This document shows, piece by piece, positions 24,306 through 34,415 of a DNA stretch of 64,000 bases; within the stretch, counting starts at the first letter, position 1; each line of letters starts with the position of its first letter. A program made the position numbers and the translations under genes. The stretch is from Clostridia bacterium. GTDB lineage: Bacteria > Bacillota > Clostridia > Lachnospirales > Lachnospiraceae. The DNA lies in assembly GCA_910574255.1 (NCBI GenBank), contig CAJTAK010000004.1, positions 62,001 to 126,000 of the forward strand. The letters run 5' to 3'. A model generated the notes under the pieces. It had not been told where the DNA came from and ran no database searches. It saw only the letters and a program-made list of their open reading frames with translations.

Positions 24306-25586
24306 TTATGAAATGACAAGTAGGATATCAAGACGAAAACAGCTTTGGGAGAGGGTGATGCGGACGGTTCCGCCGTGTTTTTTTGCCACGGCACGGATGT
24401 TGGAAAGTCCTATGCCGTCTTTCGGAATCTCACATAAGGTATCCGGACATGCATTTTCAATGGAAAGCAGATAGAGGTTTCCCTTTTGGTTCCCGCAGAT
24501 TTTAATCATACGCTGTTGGGGCGGCACCAGTTGATTTGCCCAAATGGCGTTATCCAAGGCATTGGCAAGCATAATGCACCAGTCCATATCTGAGATCTCT
24601 TTCCTGTCAGGAAGCACAAATTCCCATCGGGGATCTATGTGATACTGTTCGGCAAGGGCCATCTTGCTTCCAAGAAGTGCATCTACAGCCCGCCGGCCTG
24701 TATGGATCGGACTGGAAATGGAACCGGCAGTATCCTCCAAGTGAGACAGATATTCACCGGCTTTTTGGAATTCCTGTGCGTTCAACAGCTCCCGAATCAC
24801 TGTCAAATGATTTTTTACATCATGGCGGAAAGAACGTGTCTGTTCATAACGGGAGCAGACTTCCTTTAGATAAAGCTCCTGGGCAAGGAGCTGCTGCTCC
24901 AGAAGCAGGGAGTTTGTGATCCTTTTCCATAGAAAAAGGATGGCAAAAAGACAGATTCCGGCAAAGAGCTGTAAAAGAAGAATTGACCTATGTTCTACCA
25001 CCGGATATACAAGCCCCAGCTGATTATCCCAGATTGTCACGGAGCCGTAGACGGAATCGCTGATGATTCGCTCTGTCAGAGAAATAAAGCAAACCGGGAT
25101 CAGAAGCAGAAGAATAGGTCTGTGCATTTCTGTAAAAACAGACAGCGGAAATGCTTTCGCAATAAAAAACAGCAGTAATGAGAAAAGCACAGAGACCAAA
25201 AGGAACTGTAAGAAATCCAGATATTTAAGGAGAGGCATATAAAGTGAAATTCTCGCAGAAAACCAGAAAATCACACATTGCGCAAACCCCTGGCACACAC
25301 TTAAAGCAGAAGCGGACAAGACAGAAAAGGGTAATGTCTCCCGAAGCGGCCGGTGGAATATCATGCTTCCCAGGACGGCAAGAAGGCAGGATTCCGGTAA
25401 AAGCCAGAGCCCGCCAGGCAAGGGCAGGTACAGTTCCATAAGAAAAAGTCCGGCATTGAAGAAAAAATAGAGAAAATAAAAAAGGAATTTGTATTTCCGG
25501 GAAAAATGGAAATATCGGCAAAAAAAGAAAAGTGAAATTCCGGGCAGTAAAAATAATGCGAAAAAATACGGAAAAGCCCAATTCAT
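24306..25586 (-). CDS. GHKL-domain sensor histidine kinase, AgrC-like
   Basis: A 426-residue protein. About six N-terminal membrane helices (residues 5-210) form the sensor part. A coiled segment leads to FRHDVKNHLTVI, the phosphorylated histidine region of the AgrC/HPK10 class. The ATP-binding domain has LANALDNAIWAN and GIGLSNIRAVAKKHGG. It should sense an extracellular signal, probably a peptide, and phosphorylate the LytTR regulator encoded 19 bases upstream. No agrB or agrD is visible nearby. ATG 25586 has AAAGGAG upstream. Confidence 0.88.
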   Translation of the reverse strand: MNWAFPYFFALFLLPGISLFFFCRYFHFSRKYKFLFYFLYFFFNAGLFLMELYLPLPGGLWLLPESCLLAVLGSMIFHRPLRETLPFSVLSASALSVCQGFAQCVIFWFSARISLYMPLLKYLDFLQFLLVSVLFSLLLFFIAKAFPLSVFTEMHRPILLLLIPVCFISLTERIISDSVYGSVTIWDNQLGLVYPVVEHRSILLLQLFAGICLFAILFLWKRITNSLLLEQQLLAQELYLKEVCSRYEQTRSFRHDVKNHLTVIRELLNAQEFQKAGEYLSHLEDTAGSISSPIHTGRRAVDALLGSKMALAEQYHIDPRWEFVLPDRKEISDMDWCIMLANALDNAIWANQLVPPQQRMIKICGNQKGNLYLLSIENACPDTLCEIPKDGIGLSNIRAVAKKHGGTVRITLSQSCFRLDILLVIS

Positions 25587-25605
25587 AACGCAAACACTCC
25601 TTTCA

Positions 25606-26307
25606 TTACCCGAATGACATATATTGCAGCATTGCTTCCATAAATTCCCCATGCCGCAGTCTTGATACCGGAATACGGCTTCCGTCCTGCAAAAGAAGCT
25701 GTCCCTCGGAATAAGTCTTAAGATACTCCAAATTCACCAGATAACTGCGGTGACAGCGGAAGAAGCGATTGTCCAACTGCATTTCCAGAGCATCCATTTT
25801 TCCGTAATAGTCAATTATGCCATCCTGCGTATGGAGATAAAGCTTTCGATTGATGACCTCACAGTAAAAGATGGAGTTGAATGCAATCGAACGGCATTGA
25901 TTCAGCGTCCGAACCAAAAGGTGGGGCTCTTTCCGGCGATTCAGCTTTTTCAGTGCCCGGTCAAGGGTAAGAGCAAGCCGCACGTCTTTCACGGGCTTAA
26001 TAAGATAGTCAAAAGCCTCTACCTCAAAGGCTTCCGGCATACAATCCTTTAGAACGGTAACAAATATAAGAATACAGTCCGCAATCCGCTCCCGAAGCTG
26101 CCTTGCCGTTTCCATTCCATCAAATCCGGGCATCTGAATATCCAGAAAAATCAAATCATAGGCAGCCGGAGCATTTAAAAGCTCTGACGAGCTGGTATAG
26201 CAGGTGATGGAATAAATAACCCGGCGTGATTCTAGCAGGGAAGTAAGTTTTGTTTCCAGAAACCTGCACATGACAGGTTCGTCATCGCAGACGGCAATTT
26301 GAATCAT
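25606..26307 (-). CDS. LytTR-family response regulator, AgrA/ComE type
   Basis: A 233-residue protein. The receiver (1-120) has IAVCDDEP, the phosphoacceptor in LIFLDIQMPGFDG and the conserved lysine in YLIKPV. The C-terminal LytTR DNA-binding domain (about 135-233) has FYCEVINRKLYLHT and RFFRCHRSYLVNLEYLK. It should control genes through LytTR direct repeats when phosphorylated by the downstream-encoded kinase. Its targets are not evident here. Confidence 0.92.
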   Translation of the reverse strand: MIQIAVCDDEPVMCRFLETKLTSLLESRRVIYSITCYTSSSELLNAPAAYDLIFLDIQMPGFDGMETARQLRERIADCILIFVTVLKDCMPEAFEVEAFDYLIKPVKDVRLALTLDRALKKLNRRKEPHLLVRTLNQCRSIAFNSIFYCEVINRKLYLHTQDGIIDYYGKMDALEMQLDNRFFRCHRSYLVNLEYLKTYSEGQLLLQDGSRIPVSRLRHGEFMEAMLQYMSFG

Positions 26308-26444
26308 AGCAGTGTCCTTTTCTTAAAAATATTTTTATTTTTAGTATACGGAAAACGAAAGGACATTGCAAGGCAGTGGTGTGAAATGTTATCAGAGTGT
26401 TGTGAATTATATAAATTAGACCTAAGATTACAAAAACTTTTTCA

Positions 26445-26473
26445 TTGTATTTCCCATTGAGAAACGTTATAAT
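26445..26473 (+). promoter_or_regulatory. sigma-A promoter of the beta-CASP nuclease operon
   Basis: TTGTAT at 26445-26450 and TATAAT at 26468-26473 with a 17-base spacer, 45 bases before the start codon of the first gene. Confidence 0.6.
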
Positions 26474-26517
26474 AGAAATAGTAAATTTGTTCTGGAGAAA
26501 ACGAAAGGAGATGGCAA

Positions 26518-28119
26518 ATGAAGCTTACATTTTTGGGGGCAGCCCACGAGGTAACCGGAAGCTGTCATATGCTGGAAGCCTGCGGTAAGATAATGCTGGT
26601 GGATTACGGCATGGAGCAGGGGCCTGACTATTACAAGAACCGGGAGATTCCCGTAGCTGCGGCGGATATTGATTATGTATTTTTGACTCATGCTCATATT
26701 GATCATTCCGGCCTCCTGCCTCTTTTGTATAAGCAGGGATTTCGGGGAGTGATTTTTTCTACAAAGGCCACGAAGGATCTATGCGAGGTTATGCTTCGTG
26801 ACAGCGCCCATATTCAAATGTTTGAGGCAGAGTGGCGGAACAGGAAAGCCAGGCGTTCCGGAGGCGAAGAATATGTGCCCCTTTATGACATGGCTGCAGC
26901 GGACGGAGCTATCAAGCTGTTCTGCGGCTGTGCTTATGGAGAACGCCTTAAGGTAGCAGACGGAATCTCTATCCGCTTTACCGATGTAGGTCATCTTTTG
27001 GGTTCCTCATGCATTGAGATCTGGCTGACAGAAGGATCCGAGGAGCGAAAAGTCGTGTTCTCCGGCGATATCGGCAATCACAATCAGCCCATTTTAAAAG
27101 AACCGAATACGGTAGACGATGCTGACTATGTAGTGATGGAATCTACCTATGGTGATCGAAGCCATGGAGAGCGTCCTGATTATGTGGAGGCCCTTACAGC
27201 TATTCTTCAAGATACCTTTGACCGGGGCGGCAATGTGGTCATTCCCTCCTTTGCAGTAGGAAGAACTCAGGAGATGCTCTATTTTCTGCGGGAGATTAAG
27301 GAGAAAAGGCTTGTGAAGGGCCACGAAGGTTTCCAGGTTTATGTGGACAGTCCCTTAGCCGTTCAGGCAACCACCATTTTTAATAAAAATATGTACGAAT
27401 GCTTTGATGAAGAAACGCTGGCTCTTGTGAAAAAGGGAATCAATCCCATTTCCTTCCCGGGCCTGAATCTGTCCATTACCAGTGACGAGTCAAAGGCTAT
27501 TAACTTTGATGATGAACCAAAGGTAATCCTTTCCGCATCCGGCATGTGCGAGGCCGGACGTATCCGCCATCATCTGAAGCATAATCTCTGGAGAGAAGAC
27601 AGTACAGTTCTCTTTGTAGGCTATCAGGCCGTGGGAACTCTTGGCCGGGCCCTTGTAGAGGGCGCTGCCGCCGTAAAGCTTTTCGGTGAAGAGATTGAGA
27701 TACGGGCAAAGATCTGCAAGCTGGCAGGTATCAGCGGACATGCGGACAAGGAAGGGCTGATTTCCTGGCTGCAGGGATTTCAGAAAAAGCCAAAGAGAGT
27801 CTTTGTTGTTCACGGAGAGGATGCGGTCTGTGATCACTTTGTAGAATGTCTTGAGACAGAGTATGGATATGATGCAAGAGCGCCTTACAGCGGCGGTTGT
27901 TACGACCTGATTACAAATACGCATCTTGAAGTAGGCAACATGGTTCGAATCGAAAAAGATAAAAAGCTTGCAAAACCTGCTTCTACCGTATATGATAGAT
28001 TGGTGGAGGTTGGCAAGAGACTTATGCGCCTGATTGAGAAGAGCAGAGGATGGACGAATAAGGATCTGGCAAAGCTTGCGGATCAATTGCAGGCACTCTG
28101 TGAAAAATGGGAAAAATAA
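26518..28119 (+). CDS. metallo-beta-lactamase / beta-CASP RNA-processing nuclease
   Basis: A 533-residue protein. The metal-binding motif LTHAHIDHSGLLP is near residue 60, with a further histidine in DVGHLLGSS and an aspartate in VFSGDIG. The beta-CASP part (about 210-380) includes VIPSFAVGRTQEMLYFL, and the final motif KLAGISGHADKEGL follows. This is the CPSF/YsiQ-like architecture that cleaves RNA using zinc. A C-terminal extension of about 60 residues follows the core. It begins a probable operon with the amidase, the kinase-like gene and dtd. Confidence 0.9.
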   Translation: MKLTFLGAAHEVTGSCHMLEACGKIMLVDYGMEQGPDYYKNREIPVAAADIDYVFLTHAHIDHSGLLPLLYKQGFRGVIFSTKATKDLCEVMLRDSAHIQMFEAEWRNRKARRSGGEEYVPLYDMAAADGAIKLFCGCAYGERLKVADGISIRFTDVGHLLGSSCIEIWLTEGSEERKVVFSGDIGNHNQPILKEPNTVDDADYVVMESTYGDRSHGERPDYVEALTAILQDTFDRGGNVVIPSFAVGRTQEMLYFLREIKEKRLVKGHEGFQVYVDSPLAVQATTIFNKNMYECFDEETLALVKKGINPISFPGLNLSITSDESKAINFDDEPKVILSASGMCEAGRIRHHLKHNLWREDSTVLFVGYQAVGTLGRALVEGAAAVKLFGEEIEIRAKICKLAGISGHADKEGLISWLQGFQKKPKRVFVVHGEDAVCDHFVECLETEYGYDARAPYSGGCYDLITNTHLEVGNMVRIEKDKKLAKPASTVYDRLVEVGKRLMRLIEKSRGWTNKDLAKLADQLQALCEKWEK

Positions 28120-28137
28120 TGGGGGATGAAATAAGCT

Positions 28138-28899
28138 ATGGAGCGGAACGAAAGAGAAAGGCAGATGAGTCCGGCAGAACGCAGGCGGAGAATGGAGGCC
28201 AAAAAAAGGCGCCAGAAGGAACGGGCACGTAAAAAGCGGATACGGATGCTGATTCTCATTGGTATGGGCGCTGCAGCAATTGCCCTCATTGGACTGATTA
28301 TTTTCGGAATTGTAAAGCTGGTTTCCGGCAGCGGTTCCAGTGAAATCACTTCCAAAAGCGGTACTTTTGTGATTGCCATTGATCCGGGACATGGAGGCGA
28401 GGACATCGGCAGAAGCAACGGAGAGACCGTGGAGAAGAATGTGACCATGGATATTTGCACAAAGCTTGAAACGATGTTGGAGGGGCAGGGCTATCAGGTC
28501 ATTATGATCCGTGAAGATGATTCCAGAATGTCCAAGGAAGACCGTTTACAAAAGGCCAATGAATCTCAGGCGGATTTACTGGTAAGCATCCATGGCGGAT
28601 ACTCAGAGGACAGCAGCGCTTCCGGTGCTGTCAGCTACTATGATAAAGATGATAAGCAGAGCAAATATCTGTCAGAAATGATTCAGGAGGCTCTTGTGAA
28701 GGAAAGCGGCGCTTCCGACGGCGGTTCTCAGGAAGGGAATTTTAATATTGTTTCCGATACAGAGATGCCGGCCGTTTTGGTGGAAGTAGGATATCTGAGC
28801 AATGACGGCGATGCGTCCAGCCTTGCAGATGACACATACCAGAACAATATTGCAAAGGGAATTGCAAAAGGAATAATTAAGAGTCTGAAAGAATCATAG
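28138..28899 (+). CDS. membrane-anchored N-acetylmuramoyl-L-alanine amidase
   Basis: A 253-residue protein. The first 42 residues are highly basic and arginine-rich, then one membrane helix (about 42-62) leads to an external Amidase_3 domain. Zinc-binding and catalytic residues are in AIDPGHGGEDIG, LVSIHGG and AVLVEVGYLSN. It should cleave the bond between MurNAc and the stem peptide in peptidoglycan. The strongly charged cytoplasmic tail is notable. It lies 18 bases after the nuclease gene. Confidence 0.9.
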   Translation: MERNERERQMSPAERRRRMEAKKRRQKERARKKRIRMLILIGMGAAAIALIGLIIFGIVKLVSGSGSSEITSKSGTFVIAIDPGHGGEDIGRSNGETVEKNVTMDICTKLETMLEGQGYQVIMIREDDSRMSKEDRLQKANESQADLLVSIHGGYSEDSSASGAVSYYDKDDKQSKYLSEMIQEALVKESGASDGGSQEGNFNIVSDTEMPAVLVEVGYLSNDGDASSLADDTYQNNIAKGIAKGIIKSLKES

Positions 28900-28915
28900 G
28901 AAAGGAGCAGTCAAA

Positions 28916-29554
28916 ATGGCAAATAATACAGTGATTACTATCGGGCGTCAATATGGCAGCGGCGGTCATGATATTGGAATTAAGCTGGCGGAGGAGCTTG
29001 GCATCCCCTGTTATGATAAGGAGCTTTTATCAAGAGCTGCCAAGGACAGCGGATTATGTCAGGAGCTTTTTGAAAATCATGATGAAAAGCCTACCAACAG
29101 CTTTCTCTATTCTTTGGTGATGGATACGTATTCTACAGGGTATTCTTCTTCAGCGTTTTCAGAGATGCCTTTAAATCACAAGGTTTTTCTGGCACAGTTT
29201 GACAGCATTAAGAAAATTGCGTCCGAAGGTCCCTGCGTGATTGTAGGAAGATGTGCCGACTATGCTTTGGAGAATGTGCCTAATGTTGTAAATGTATTTC
29301 TTCATGCAGATCTTCAGTCCCGGATTGTCCGGATTGCCAGACGGCATGATCTCTCAGATGCCAAGGCCAAGGATCTGATTCGCAAGACGGATAAGGGCCG
29401 GGCAAGCTATTACAATTACTACACCAGTAAAAAATGGGGAGACGCAGCCGGATATGATTTGTGCCTGAATACCAGCACTCTTGGTATTGACGGTGCCATT
29501 CATGTGATCCGTGAATTTATTACATACAAAGAAAAAGAACATGAAAGAATCTAG
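28916..29554 (+). CDS. cytidylate kinase-like (AAA_26) P-loop protein
   Basis: A 212-residue protein with the N-terminal ITIGRQYGSGGHDIG, the variant P-loop of the cytidylate-kinase-like family found widely in gut Firmicutes. VIVGRCADYAL and a C-terminal cluster ending GYDLCLNTSTLGIDGA are also typical. The classical GKST lysine pattern is absent, so a true nucleotide kinase activity is uncertain. A real cmk exists at 12356. AAAGGAGC precedes the start. Confidence 0.85.
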   Translation: MANNTVITIGRQYGSGGHDIGIKLAEELGIPCYDKELLSRAAKDSGLCQELFENHDEKPTNSFLYSLVMDTYSTGYSSSAFSEMPLNHKVFLAQFDSIKKIASEGPCVIVGRCADYALENVPNVVNVFLHADLQSRIVRIARRHDLSDAKAKDLIRKTDKGRASYYNYYTSKKWGDAAGYDLCLNTSTLGIDGAIHVIREFITYKEKEHERI

Positions 29555-29569
29555 GAGAAACTTACTTTT

Positions 29570-30004
29570 ATGAAGTTTGTTATACAGAGAGTGTCCCATG
29601 CATCGGTAACGGTGGATGGGACTGTTATTGGAAATATCGAAAAAGGATTTCTTGTCCTCATAGGCGTGGGGAAAGAAGATACAAGGGCAGAGGCGGACCG
29701 GCTGGTTAAGAAAATGCTGGGCCTTCGGATTTTTCCGGATGAAAACGGCAAGACCAACCTTTCTTTAAAGGATGTAGGAGGAGAGCTTCTTCTGGTTTCC
29801 CAGTTTACTCTCTATGCAGACTGCAGCCACGGCAATCGACCCGGCTTTACCAATGCAGGGGATCCTGCACTTGCAAAAGAACTGTATGAGTATATTATTG
29901 AAAGCTGCAAAAAGCAGGTCCCCAAAGTTCAGCAGGGAAGCTTTGGGGCAGATATGAAGGTGGAGCTTGTCAATGACGGGCCGTTTACTATTATTTTAAA
30001 GTAA
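29570..30004 (+). CDS. dtd: D-aminoacyl-tRNA deacylase
   Basis: A 144-residue DTD. The family motifs are SQFTLYAD (about residues 78-85) and the GP motif in NDGPFTIIL near the C-terminus. The N-terminal [16 protein letters not shown] is typical. It removes D-amino acids and glycine mischarged on tRNA, protecting translation. It is 15 bases after the preceding gene and closes the operon. Confidence 0.95.
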   Translation: MKFVIQRVSHASVTVDGTVIGNIEKGFLVLIGVGKEDTRAEADRLVKKMLGLRIFPDENGKTNLSLKDVGGELLLVSQFTLYADCSHGNRPGFTNAGDPALAKELYEYIIESCKKQVPKVQQGSFGADMKVELVNDGPFTIILK

Positions 30005-30121
30005 GCTATGGATTTATAGTTTAAAAACTATGTCCTGCTAATTTATAAAAGGGAACAAGTTTGGAAGCAAGCTTCTGAATTTGTCCGGATAACGCAGTAA
30101 GTGCGTCAAGAGGAGGAAAAT

Positions 30122-33100
30122 ATGAGCAAAAGAAACGACGTCCACAAGGTTCTGATTATCGGATCCGGCCCCATTATTATTGGGCAGGCCTGTGAGTTTG
30201 ATTATTCCGGCACACAGGCTTGTAAAGCTCTCAAAAAGCTGGGATATGAGATCGTGTTGGTCAATTCCAATCCGGCAACGATTATGACCGATCCCGGAAC
30301 CGCTGATGTAACTTATATTGAGCCGCTCAATGTAGAACGGCTGACACAGATTATTGAGAAAGAAAGACCAGATGCCTTATTGCCGAATCTCGGCGGACAA
30401 TCCGGTCTTAATCTTTGTTCAGAACTTTCTAAGGCCGGTGTCCTGGAAAAATACGGCGTAAAGGTTATCGGTGTACAGGTAGACGCTATTGAGCGCGGAG
30501 AGGATCGCATTGAGTTTAAGCATACAATGGACAGCCTTGGCATTGAGATGGCAAGAAGCGAGGTTGCTTACAGCGTAGAGGAAGCGGCAGCTATTGCAGA
30601 GAAGCTGGGGTATCCGGTGGTTTTGCGTCCGGCCTATACTATGGGCGGCGCAGGCGGCGGACTGGTTTACAATGTGGAAGAGCTTAAGACGGTTACTGCA
30701 AGAGGTCTACAGGCCAGTCTGGTAGGACAGGTTCTGGTGGAGGAATCCATCCTTGGCTGGGAAGAGCTGGAGCTTGAAGTAGTTCGTGACAGCAAGAATA
30801 ACATTATCACAGTCTGCTTTATTGAAAATATCGATCCTCTTGGAGTTCATACAGGAGATTCTTTCTGTTCTGCACCTATGCTGACCATTTCTGATGAGAT
30901 TCAGAAGCGCCTCCAGGAGAAATCCTATCGGATAGCAGAAGCGATTCAGGTGATTGGCGGAACCAATGTACAGTGGGCCCATGATCCGGTGACAGATCGG
31001 GATATTGTAATTGAGATCAATCCCAGAACCTCTCGTTCCTCAGCACTGGCTTCCAAGGCAACAGGCTTCCCTATTGCTCTGGTTTCTGCTATGCTGGCTT
31101 CCGGACTGACTTTGGATGAGATCCCCTGCGGCAAATACGGAACTCTTAATCATTATGTGCCGGACGGAGATTATGTGGTAATCAAATTTGCCCGTTGGGC
31201 TTTTGAGAAGTTTAAGGGCGTAGAGGACAAGCTGGGTACTCAGATGCGTGCCGTAGGTGAGGTTATGAGTATTGGAAAGACCTACAAGGAGGCATTCCAG
31301 AAGGCAATCCGCAGTTTGGAAAACGGCCGATATGGCCTGGGCTTTGCCAAAGACTTCCATGATAAGTCGAAACATGATCTCTTAAAAATGCTTCATGCCA
31401 CCACCAGCGAGCGGCAGTTTATTATGTATGAGGCTCTGCGAAAGGGCGCTACAGTGGATGAGCTCTATGAGCTGACAAAGATCAAGCATTACTTTATTGA
31501 GCAGATGAAAGAGCTGGTGGATGAGGAAGAAGCACTTCTTTCTTCCAGCCACGGAAAAGTGCCGGAGCCTTTGGCGCTTAAGCAGGCAAAACAGGATGGA
31601 TTTTCAGATCGGTATTTAAGCCAGATTTTGGAGGTGCCGGAAGAGGATATCAGAAAGGCAAGGATTGAGATCGGCGTAACAGAAGCATGGGAGGGGGTAC
31701 ATGTAAGCGGCACCAGGGACAATGCTTATTATTATTCCACCTACAATGCGCCGGATCACAGTACAGTCAATACAGATCGGCCCAAGATCATGATCCTGGG
31801 AGGCGGCCCCAACCGAATCGGGCAGGGTATTGAGTTTGACTATTGCTGTGTTCACGCTGCTATTGCCCTTAAAAAGCTGGGCTTTGAGACTATTATTGTA
31901 AACTGCAACCCAGAGACAGTTTCCACGGATTACGATACCTCAGACAAGCTGTATTTTGAACCGCTGACACTAGAGGATGTATTAAGCATTCATGAGAAAG
32001 AGAAGCCTGTGGGCGTGATTGCCCAATTTGGCGGTCAGACACCTCTTAATTTGGCTGCAGAGCTTGAAAAGAATGGTGTGAGGATTCTCGGCACCAGTCC
32101 GGAGATTATTGATTTGGCAGAGGATCGGGATCGGTTCCGAGCCATTATGGAAAAGCTTGACATTCCTATGCCGGAAGCAGGCATGGCAGTAAATGCAGAC
32201 GAAGCCCTGGCTATTGCAGAGAAAATCGGCTATCCTGTTATGGTGCGTCCCTCCTACGTATTGGGCGGTCGGGGCATGGAGGTTGTGCATGATTCGGAAA
32301 GCCTGATTGGATACATGAGAGCTGCTGTAGGCGTAACACCGGATCGGCCCATTTTGATTGATCGTTTCCTCCATCATGCTATGGAGTGTGAAGCAGATGC
32401 TATTTGTGACGGAACTCATGCCTTTGTTCCGGCTGTAATGGAACATATTGAGCTGGCCGGGGTACATTCCGGAGATTCTGCCTGTATTTTGCCCTCCTTG
32501 AATATTTCCCAGGAGAATTTGAGGACGATTAAGGAATATACCAAGAAAATTGCAGAGGAAATGCATGTCTGCGGCCTGATGAATATGCAGTATGCCATTG
32601 AGGACGGAAAGGTCTTTGTGTTGGAAGCCAACCCAAGGGCTTCCCGGACGGTGCCCTTGGTATCCAAGGTCTGCAACATTCAGATGGTGCAGCTTGCAAC
32701 GCAGGTTATCACAGAAGAATTGACAGGAACACCTTCACCTGTCCCCGACTTAAAGGAAAGCCGTTTCCACCACTATGGGGTGAAGGAAGCTGTATTCCCC
32801 TTCAACATGTTTCAGGAGGTAGATCCCCTTCTCGGACCGGAAATGCGTTCCACAGGAGAGGTTCTCGGACTCGCTTCAAACTTTGGCGAGGCATTCTACA
32901 AGGCTCAGGAGGCTACCCAGACTTGTCTGCCATTATCCGGAACCGTGTTGATAAGTGTCAGCGACCGGGATAAGCCGGAGGTACTGCAGGTAGCCAGGGG
33001 CTTCCATAAGGATGGCTTTACCATTATGGCCACAGGACGCACCTATGAAATGATAGCGGCAGACGGAATCCCGGCCAAAAAGGTAAAGAAGCTTCAGGAA

Positions 33101-33352
33101 GGCCGGCCTAATATTATGGATGCCATAGCCAATGGTGAGATTCAGCTGATTGTCAATACGCCCTCCGGAAAAGAGAGCATCTATGATGACAGCTATATCC
33201 GAAAAGCCGCCATTAAGGGTAAGATTCCCTATATGACCACGATGGCGGCTGCCATCGCTACAGCAGAAGGCATTCGAAAAGTAAAGGAAAAGGACGGAAA
33301 GCTGGAAGTTAAATCTTTGCAGCAGCTTCACAGCGAGATTGAACAGGTATAG
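30122..33352 (+). CDS. carB: carbamoyl-phosphate synthase large subunit
   Basis: A 1076-residue, full-length CarB. Two homologous ATP-grasp halves are visible: the first begins KVLIIGSGPIIIGQACEFDY, the second near residue 550 with IMILGGGPNRIGQGIEFDY. The C-terminal 130 residues are the MGS-like regulatory domain (ATGRTYEMIAADG). With the small subunit it makes carbamoyl phosphate for pyrimidine and arginine synthesis. No carA lies upstream or downstream here. ATG 30122 follows AAGAGGAGG. Confidence 0.97.
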   Translation: MSKRNDVHKVLIIGSGPIIIGQACEFDYSGTQACKALKKLGYEIVLVNSNPATIMTDPGTADVTYIEPLNVERLTQIIEKERPDALLPNLGGQSGLNLCSELSKAGVLEKYGVKVIGVQVDAIERGEDRIEFKHTMDSLGIEMARSEVAYSVEEAAAIAEKLGYPVVLRPAYTMGGAGGGLVYNVEELKTVTARGLQASLVGQVLVEESILGWEELELEVVRDSKNNIITVCFIENIDPLGVHTGDSFCSAPMLTISDEIQKRLQEKSYRIAEAIQVIGGTNVQWAHDPVTDRDIVIEINPRTSRSSALASKATGFPIALVSAMLASGLTLDEIPCGKYGTLNHYVPDGDYVVIKFARWAFEKFKGVEDKLGTQMRAVGEVMSIGKTYKEAFQKAIRSLENGRYGLGFAKDFHDKSKHDLLKMLHATTSERQFIMYEALRKGATVDELYELTKIKHYFIEQMKELVDEEEALLSSSHGKVPEPLALKQAKQDGFSDRYLSQILEVPEEDIRKARIEIGVTEAWEGVHVSGTRDNAYYYSTYNAPDHSTVNTDRPKIMILGGGPNRIGQGIEFDYCCVHAAIALKKLGFETIIVNCNPETVSTDYDTSDKLYFEPLTLEDVLSIHEKEKPVGVIAQFGGQTPLNLAAELEKNGVRILGTSPEIIDLAEDRDRFRAIMEKLDIPMPEAGMAVNADEALAIAEKIGYPVMVRPSYVLGGRGMEVVHDSESLIGYMRAAVGVTPDRPILIDRFLHHAMECEADAICDGTHAFVPAVMEHIELAGVHSGDSACILPSLNISQENLRTIKEYTKKIAEEMHVCGLMNMQYAIEDGKVFVLEANPRASRTVPLVSKVCNIQMVQLATQVITEELTGTPSPVPDLKESRFHHYGVKEAVFPFNMFQEVDPLLGPEMRSTGEVLGLASNFGEAFYKAQEATQTCLPLSGTVLISVSDRDKPEVLQVARGFHKDGFTIMATGRTYEMIAADGIPAKKVKKLQEGRPNIMDAIANGEIQLIVNTPSGKESIYDDSYIRKAAIKGKIPYMTTMAAAIATAEGIRKVKEKDGKLEVKSLQQLHSEIEQV

Positions 33353-33382
33353 CTGAAAATTCTATTAATCATATGTGCTTTT

Positions 33383-33421
33383 AAGGCGTTTAAATGATAA
33401 ATATTATCATTTAAACGCCTT
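33383..33421. terminator. bidirectional terminator between carB and the TtcA-family gene
   Basis: A perfect 18-bp stem, AAGGCGTTTAAATGATAA with TTATCATTTAAACGCCTT, around a 3-base loop. It sits between two convergent genes and has A/T-rich flanks on both sides. Confidence 0.9.
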
Positions 33422-33452
33422 GATTTATGGTACTAAAAGGTATTGTTCTCCA

Positions 33453-34214
33453 TTATTTTGTACAAGAGTTAACTGCCGACAATGCCTGAATATAATCCAG
33501 AGACTCATAGGGCTTGTAAATTCCATCCAGAATGGCACGAAACATTCGCTCGGAGGTGCCGGGATGCTCCTGGTTCAGACTGCGGAGCAGATCCTTTGCG
33601 TATTCTCGTTTGGTATGTCCGTCGGCAGGACAGGGGCTTTTGCAGACAGGTAGGCTGTATTTGTGCTGAAAGCCTATTACGTCCGCTTCATCTATGTACA
33701 TCAGAGGGCGAATCACGGTCAGATCCATCCGATCCAGGTAGGTAACCGGCGCAAAGGTATGAAAGCGTCCTTCGAAGATGAGGGCGAGCAGCATAGTTTC
33801 CACCACATCATTCTTGTGATGGGCATAGGCTGCCTTATTACAGCCAGTCTCCTTGATGGCCTGATTTAAGGCTCCCTTACGCATCTTGGCGCAGAGGGCA
33901 CAGGGGTTGCTTTCTTTGCGGATACGAAAAATAATATCATAGATATCTGTGGGGACAATCGTGTAATGTATTTCCATTTTCTCGCACAGGGTTCGAATTC
34001 CGCTTAAATCGAAATTCGGAAAGCCAAGGTCAACCGTAATTGCCTCCAGCTCAAAAGAGGCCGGATAGAAGCGTCTAAGCCCGTGAAGAGCATAAAGCAT
34101 GGCCAGGCTATCCTTTCCACCGGAAATTCCCACAGCAATTTTATCTCCCTCTTGAATCATATGGTAATCATCTACGGCTCTGCGTGTATAGCTTAAAAGC
34201 TGCTGAAGCTTCAT
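33453..34214 (-). CDS. TtcA-family tRNA 2-thiolation enzyme
   Basis: A 253-residue PP-loop ATPase. The signature VGISGGKDSLAML is near residue 30. CALC (about 105-108) and CKSPC near residue 200 supply cysteines that bind an iron-sulfur cluster in the TtcA family. These enzymes adenylate and thiolate cytidine 32 in tRNA, although some paralogues act on other nucleotides. The gene is monocistronic and convergent with carB. Confidence 0.85.
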   Translation of the reverse strand: MKLQQLLSYTRRAVDDYHMIQEGDKIAVGISGGKDSLAMLYALHGLRRFYPASFELEAITVDLGFPNFDLSGIRTLCEKMEIHYTIVPTDIYDIIFRIRKESNPCALCAKMRKGALNQAIKETGCNKAAYAHHKNDVVETMLLALIFEGRFHTFAPVTYLDRMDLTVIRPLMYIDEADVIGFQHKYSLPVCKSPCPADGHTKREYAKDLLRSLNQEHPGTSERMFRAILDGIYKPYESLDYIQALSAVNSCTK

Positions 34215-34415
34215 ATGGTAAATGCCTTCTTTCTTTTATATATAAACAGATGAATCCGTCTTGGACATGATACCATGCCGACGAAGCTCTTGGCAAGTTC
34301 TATTTGTCTAAATACCTCTTATATAACGATATAACCTAAATTTTGGCGTTTATCTTGAATTACTGCTGTAATTATGATAAATTGTATAAAGGAGCAGAAA
34401 GGAAGGTATGATAAA

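Noticed and set aside
26308..26517. AgrD-like signal peptide gene next to the LytTR regulator
   Set aside because: No short frame with a ribosome binding site, amphipathic leader and conserved cysteine or proline was seen on either strand.
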